The notes beneath the pieces are model-generated. The model was not told the DNA's origin. It did not search any database and saw only the letters and a list, made by a program, of their open reading frames with translations. 7,388 nucleotides of DNA from Prevotellaceae bacterium (GTDB taxonomy: Bacteria > Bacteroidota > Bacteroidia > Bacteroidales > UBA932). How positions within the stretch are numbered: position 1 is the first letter of the stretch; each line of letters starts with the position of its first letter. Shown piece by piece: positions 4,294-7,388 of this stretch. The position numbers were made by a program, and so were the translations under genes. The stretch spans positions 1 through 7,388 of the forward strand of contig JAIRMD010000047.1 in NCBI GenBank assembly GCA_031258915.1. The letters are read 5' to 3'.

Positions 4294-5421
4294 CTACAGC
4301 GTTTTCAAAAACATTTTTCCCGGCAGAGGTTTAACCATCCCGCTAAACTCCAAGCTGAGCAGCGCCGCCGAAACCTGCGGCATGGGCAGCCCTGCGCTGC
4401 GGCAGATAACGTCAATGCTTTGCGCTTCGGTGGCCGATAAAAGCTCCAGCAACTTCTTTTCGCAGCCCGACAGCTCGGCCGTAAACAGCGGCAGCTGCAC
4501 GGCCTGCTTTCGGGGAATATCCCATCCGAGGTTATACGCTACGTCGGCGGCGCTCTCGATGAGTGCGGCCTTGTTGGTTTTGACCAGCTTGAGGCATCCC
4601 TCCGAAGCCTTGTCGCCCACGCGCCCGGGGAAGGCCATCACGTCGCGGGCGTAGTCCACCGCCATGTTTGCGGTGATGAGCGCCCCGCCCTTCACCGCCG
4701 ATTCCACCACAATGGTAGCGTCGGCCAGCCCCGCTATAATGCGGTTGCGCCGCACAAAGTTGGAGGGATCCATCTGGCACTTTGACGTAAAATCGCTCAG
4801 CATGGCGCCCCCCTGCTGGAGCATCTCCTGCGCAACGCTGAAGTGCTGCGCCGGGTACACCATATCTAAGCCGTGCCCCACCACAGCTGCGGTTGCCAGG
4901 CCGTTCTTGAGCGCGGCGCGGTGCGCGCAAACGTCAATGCCAAACGCCAGGCCGCTCACCACAAGCGGCGCGTACGAGCTTGCCAGGTCGCGCACCAGAT
5001 TTTCGCACAGCTGCCTGCCGTAGGCGGTGGCGCTGCGCGTGCCCACTATGCTTATCACCTTGGGAGCGTTGAGGTTGGCTGTACCTTTGGCGTACAGGAT
5101 AAGAGGGCTGTCCTCGCAGTTGCGGAGGCGCTCGGGGTAGCTTTTGTCCAAAAATGAAAGCACCTGCACGCCGTTCTTCTCCACGAACTCCAGCTCTTCC
5201 TTTGCCCTGCTTAGCGCAGCCTGCCGGGAGGAGGCAACGGCGCTGGAGAGCGCCGGCCCCACGTCGGGGATGCGAAGAAGCGCCCCAGACGTTGCCCTAA
5301 ACACGGCCTCGGCGCTACCGCAGTAAGCAATGAGCTGCTTAGCGGTAATGCAGCCTACGCCGGGAATAAGCGTGAGGGCAATTTGGTACTGTATATCCGA
5401 GCTCAAAATGTTTGAGGGCAT
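4294..5421 (-). CDS. dprA: DNA-processing protein DprA
   Basis: Predicted 375-residue cytosolic protein. DprA binds incoming single-stranded DNA during natural transformation, protects it and loads RecA; it is also kept by many bacteria not known to be competent. The N-terminal part (about 10-60) has helix-hairpin-helix features (LIPGVGCITAKQLI; RIPDVGPALSSAV). The Rossmann-like core shows the family signature: SIVGTRSATAYG (124-135), VSGLAFGIDVCAHRAAL (155-171), VGHGLDMVYP (181-190; the family usually has G-C-G-L-D), FVRRNRIIAGLADATIVVES (222-241) and GGALITANMA (245-254) with AFPG (263-266). The C-terminal 60 residues form the winged-helix DML1-type domain (SIDVICRSAGLPMPQVSAALLSLE). Length and motifs are complete. 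It starts 69 bases after the small CxxC membrane protein, with a 15-bp tandem repeat between them. No other competence gene is in view. Confidence 0.96.
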   Translation of the reverse strand: MPSNILSSDIQYQIALTLIPGVGCITAKQLIAYCGSAEAVFRATSGALLRIPDVGPALSSAVASSRQAALSRAKEELEFVEKNGVQVLSFLDKSYPERLRNCEDSPLILYAKGTANLNAPKVISIVGTRSATAYGRQLCENLVRDLASSYAPLVVSGLAFGIDVCAHRAALKNGLATAAVVGHGLDMVYPAQHFSVAQEMLQQGGAMLSDFTSKCQMDPSNFVRRNRIIAGLADATIVVESAVKGGALITANMAVDYARDVMAFPGRVGDKASEGCLKLVKTNKAALIESAADVAYNLGWDIPRKQAVQLPLFTAELSGCEKKLLELLSATEAQSIDVICRSAGLPMPQVSAALLSLEFSGMVKPLPGKMFLKTL

Positions 5422-5447
5422 TCTAAAAGCAAAAAAAATTCACAAGC

Positions 5448-5477
5448 ATACGCTTTATCGTTATACGCTTTATCGTT
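5448..5477. repeat. Perfect 15-bp tandem duplication upstream of dprA
   Basis: ATACGCTTTATCGTT occurs at 5448-5462 and again without mismatch at 5463-5477, followed by ATATAT. It fills much of the 69-base gap between the CxxC membrane protein and dprA. No full TAnnTTTG element is seen here; TATGCTTG on the minus strand near the repeat edge differs by one base. The duplication changes the distance to any upstream signal by 15 bases. Confidence 0.95.
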
Positions 5478-5490
5478 ATATATGGTTGCG

Positions 5491-5874
5491 CTACAGCCAC
5501 TTTTTGTTGTCTTTTGCGGACAGGGGAGTTTTTATCCACCACAGCAGCCACAGCAGCGCAAAGCGAAGCAGGCTCACCGCAGCGTATACCCCTACAGCCA
5601 GCGCTATGGTCATTGCTTTGGCCTGCTCAATGCTGCGATTCAGCCCCCACCTCTGAAACATTACGTATAGCAGCGTAATGCCCAGCGAGTAGAGCGCAGC
5701 CGTGCACAAAAAGTTAACGCACGCCATTTGCACCTTGCAGCGGCTGCAGGTAAGGCTTGCGTCTACATCAATAAACCAAAGCAGGTTGATGCGTGCCTTT
5801 CCCTCGCGGCAGTAAGGGCAGCGCCGCATGGCCGACAGCCATCCGCTAACACTTTGCAAAAAACGTTTCTTCAT
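5491..5874 (-). CDS. Small membrane protein with N-terminal CxxC-N20-CxxC zinc-ribbon-like motif
   Basis: Predicted 127-residue protein of unknown function. Cys19-P-Y-Cys22 and Cys43-S-R-Cys46 are separated by exactly 20 residues, fitting a zinc ribbon. Two hydrophobic segments follow (about 51-73 and 88-114) with a short charged loop between, and the C-terminus is lysine-rich (KDNKKWL), which by the positive-inside rule suggests that both ends are cytoplasmic. The layout resembles the small cxxc-20-cxxc family and also DUF983 proteins; I cannot decide between them. The ATG at 5874 overlaps the end of the GSCFA gene by 29 bases. ATG 5829 (Met16), three residues before the first Cys, would avoid the overlap and leave 16 bases between the genes. 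Neither start has a clear ribosome-binding site. The close link to the GSCFA gene suggests cotranscription. Confidence 0.75.
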   Translation of the reverse strand: MKKRFLQSVSGWLSAMRRCPYCREGKARINLLWFIDVDASLTCSRCKVQMACVNFLCTAALYSLGITLLYVMFQRWGLNRSIEQAKAMTIALAVGVYAAVSLLRFALLWLLWWIKTPLSAKDNKKWL

Positions 5875-6823
5875 CTTCCCAATCCAAATGCGGCAGCCGC
5901 TGCTTGAGCTGCGAGAGGTTCTGCTGCTGCGCCTTCAAAAAACTCCGGTATTCGGGCGTGCCGGCGCAGAAAGGGCGGTGCGCCTTGGCGGAGAGCAGCA
6001 GCTTTACCTCCGCCATTGTTTTTTTTGCGCTTTCGCTAATGGCAAGCTGCTCAAATTTTTCCCAGATATACTCCACCGCAGTCGCCGAAGGATGTAGCAT
6101 ATCGCTCGCGTAAAACCGGTAGTCGCGCAGCTCGTCCTGCACAATTTCGTAGGCGGGAAAGTAGGCGGTGTTTTCCGTTTTTTGCAGCACCTGCTCCACC
6201 GCGAGCAGCAGCGCAGCCTTGCTCAGCTGGTTGCCATGCGCACCGTCCTTCCAGTGGCGAATGGGGCTAACGGTAAAAATAACCTGCACCTCCGGATTTC
6301 TGGCCTGTACGCTGCGCACTACGCTGCAAAGCGCAGCCGCCGTTTCGTCCGGCGAAAGAAAAAACCGGTCAAATTCCTTATCGGGCGCTTTGTGGCAGCA
6401 GGCTACCACCTCTCCCGTTTTTTTCAGCCGGTATGCCCACGATGTTCCCAGCGTTACCACCAAAAAGTCGGCGGTTTTCAGCCCCCACGCCCCGCGCATA
6501 ATGCTCTCGTTGAGCCGGCGCAGGCACTCGCTCTTGTCGGGGTGGGCAAAGCTGCTGTGGTGCGTATAGCTGAACCACAACCCTTGCCCGCAGCGCAAAT
6601 CGGGCGCAGCGAGCAGGCGCTTATCCAGCATCCGTTGCAGGCTCTGCGCCACCGAAAGGGGGTTGTACAGCGTGCCAAAAGGGTTGCTCATGGCGGCAAA
6701 CTTGAGGCTTTGCAGCTGCTCGGCCATGCTCACGGCAAAGCACGAGCCCACGAGCAGCATCTTGTGCTCGTAGCCCATTTTGCAGGCCATTGGCGCCACC
6801 TCTACTTGCGTGCGAAAATTCAT
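5846..6823 (-). CDS. GSCFA-domain protein (SGNH-hydrolase-like, unknown substrate)
   Basis: Predicted 325-residue protein of the GSCFA family (PF08885), named after its N-terminal motif, seen here intact at residues 26-30 (LLVGSCFAVSMAEQL). The family is common in Bacteroidota and is related in pattern to SGNH/GDSL hydrolases, but no reaction is established that I know of. Other conserved blocks are NPFGTLYNPLS (47-57), TLGTSWAY (124-131), TVSPIRHWKDG (184-194) and the D-x-x-H block ASDMLHPSA (239-247). Ser27 and the Asp241/His244 pair are therefore the expected catalytic residues, all present. There is no signal peptide, so the protein is probably cytosolic. ATG 6823 was chosen because the family typically starts about 25 residues before GSCFA; a TTG at 6850 would add nine residues that overlap a promoter-like element. 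It lies 47 bases after the YhcH-family gene and overlaps or abuts the CxxC membrane protein. Confidence 0.92.
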   Translation of the reverse strand: MNFRTQVEVAPMACKMGYEHKMLLVGSCFAVSMAEQLQSLKFAAMSNPFGTLYNPLSVAQSLQRMLDKRLLAAPDLRCGQGLWFSYTHHSSFAHPDKSECLRRLNESIMRGAWGLKTADFLVVTLGTSWAYRLKKTGEVVACCHKAPDKEFDRFFLSPDETAAALCSVVRSVQARNPEVQVIFTVSPIRHWKDGAHGNQLSKAALLLAVEQVLQKTENTAYFPAYEIVQDELRDYRFYASDMLHPSATAVEYIWEKFEQLAISESAKKTMAEVKLLLSAKAHRPFCAGTPEYRSFLKAQQQNLSQLKQRLPHLDWEDEETFFAKC

Positions 6824-6847
6824 GGATATATTTTGATTTATGGTATG

Positions 6848-6855
6848 CAAAAGTA
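6848..6855 (-). promoter_or_regulatory. Candidate Bacteroidota promoter for the GSCFA gene
   Basis: The minus strand reads TACTTTTG, a full match to TAnnTTTG, 24 bases before the ATG at 6823. A TTTTC stretch about 19 bases further upstream sits where the -33 TTTG box is expected, with one mismatch. Together with the AT-rich leader this makes an independent promoter plausible and argues against the TTG start at 6850. Confidence 0.5.
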
Positions 6856-6870
6856 GCCATTATTTTCGGG

Positions 6871-7344
6871 TTAAGAAAATAGAAAATGCTTAGCAGATTT
6901 TTCCGCAACCTTCACCACCACCTTTTTTATTTCTCCGCTGCCTATTAGCGGTGCGTGCACGTCTTCGGGGAAGAAGATGGCAAACTGCCCGGGCTTGATG
7001 CCTGCGTAGGTATCGGGCTTGTCGGCGTAGAAGACGATGTCTTTTTCGGGGTTGTAGGCCTCCTTGATGTTTTTGCAGCCGGAGCGATGGCTCCAGCCGA
7101 AGGTCTCCCTGCCGCTCACGCAAGCCTGTATGTCGATGTAGCGGTTGTGCGCCTCGTGCTTGGCGGCTTCCGGCGCAAGGCCTTGGCGCACCATGAAGGT
7201 GGCGTAAACGTTTGCGCCGTCGATCTCGTACTTGCGCTCCTCCAGCTTGCTCAAGTCGTTGCTGACGAGAAAGTCAAACGCTTTTTCAAAGTGTGGGTGC
7301 AGCGAAAAATACTTTTTCGCGCTGCTCAGCTGATCGATTACCAT
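6871..7344 (-). CDS. YhcH/YjgK/YiaL family protein (cupin-like, sugar metabolism)
   Basis: Predicted 157-residue cytosolic protein of the YhcH/YjgK/YiaL family (DUF386, related to EbgC and TabA), a small beta-barrel with a metal site. Members are linked to sugar use; E. coli YhcH (NanQ) speeds sialic acid anomerisation, and others accompany beta-galactosidase or biofilm genes. Family marks are EAHNRYIDIQACVSGRE (64-80) with Glu64, His66 and Asp71, YNPEKDIVFY (97-106), and KPGQFAIFFPEDVHAPLI (117-134) with His130, followed by IKKVVVKV (139-146). The full length fits the family (about 150). The ATG at 7344 follows a good Bacteroidota -7 element, so this is probably the first gene of a transcript. 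No sialic acid, galactose or other catabolic gene is in view, so the actual sugar is unknown. Confidence 0.93.
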   Translation of the reverse strand: MVIDQLSSAKKYFSLHPHFEKAFDFLVSNDLSKLEERKYEIDGANVYATFMVRQGLAPEAAKHEAHNRYIDIQACVSGRETFGWSHRSGCKNIKEAYNPEKDIVFYADKPDTYAGIKPGQFAIFFPEDVHAPLIGSGEIKKVVVKVAEKSAKHFLFS

Positions 7345-7370
7345 AGTAAAAATGTTTAATTTTGTTTCGG

Positions 7371-7378
7371 CAAATATA
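7371..7378 (-). promoter_or_regulatory. Candidate Bacteroidota -7 element for the YhcH-family gene
   Basis: The minus strand reads TATATTTG, a full match to TAnnTTTG, 26 bases upstream of the ATG at 7344. The leader between them is very AT-rich, as is usual in this phylum. The -33 element would lie just outside the right edge and cannot be checked. Confidence 0.55.
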
Positions 7379-7388
7379 GCAATTTTTG

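Noticed and set aside
3558..4334. 258-codon open frame on the plus strand
   Set aside because: It is antisense to the FAH-family gene and part of dprA. Its product is rich in Arg, Ala and His as expected from a shadow frame, has no recognisable motif, and the minus-strand proteins are clearly real.
6182..6856. 224-codon open frame on the plus strand
   Set aside because: It lies opposite the GSCFA gene, whose conserved motifs are all on the minus strand. The composition is that of a shadow frame in GC-rich DNA.
1..7388. Excess of the word GCTAC/GTAGC, roughly 45 by hand count, about three times a simple expectation, considered as a DNA-uptake signal because dprA is nearby
   Set aside because: There is no longer shared core around the sites, and other words such as CAGCG are also very frequent, so codon and amino-acid bias explains it at least as well. 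A genome-wide word count with flanking alignment would be needed.

Overview
The window looks like a chromosomal stretch from a member of the Bacteroidota, probably a Bacteroidales-type or related lineage. The evidence is the gene content (a GSCFA-family protein, several FKBP-type lipoproteins, one of them GldI-like, and a short FAH protein of Bacteroidota type), matches to the Bacteroidota promoter -7 element TAnnTTTG in four leaders, and poor Shine-Dalgarno sequences. By eye the genes are slightly above 50% GC, while the gaps between them are AT-rich and full of repeats. I did not identify the species.

All ten supported genes lie on the minus strand, so they are transcribed from right to left. 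From the right edge they are: a YhcH/YjgK/YiaL-family protein; a GSCFA-domain protein; a small membrane protein with two CxxC pairs (overlapping or closely following the GSCFA gene); DprA; a short fumarylacetoacetate-hydrolase-family protein; an NrnA-type DHH/DHHA1 phosphoesterase; then four consecutive exported proteins. Of those four, the first is a GldI-like FKBP lipoprotein that shares one base with the end of nrnA, the second is a secreted protein with a degenerate plus an intact FKBP domain, the third is an FKBP lipoprotein with a surface-export signal, and the fourth is cut by the left edge and is probably also an FKBP lipoprotein. No rRNA, tRNA, IS element, CRISPR array or phage gene was seen.

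Functionally this is housekeeping DNA rather than a defence or mobile island: sugar metabolism, nucleic-acid turnover (NrnA), handling of incoming DNA (DprA) and envelope protein folding. The most coherent unit is nrnA plus the run of FKBP-type folding proteins, which are closely spaced and probably cotranscribed.

The unusual parts are: (1) many of the gaps between genes carry tandem repeats with units of 7, 15 or 23 bases, including two long heptamer arrays between FKBP genes and one heptamer found at two distant sites; (2) the FAH-family protein has lost one expected metal-ligand Glu and the expected catalytic His; (3) one FKBP lipoprotein carries a Cys-Lys-Asp-Asp-Asp surface-export signature and its neighbours do not; (4) the FKBP genes cluster in tandem. 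I see no clear evidence of a wholly new multi-gene system.
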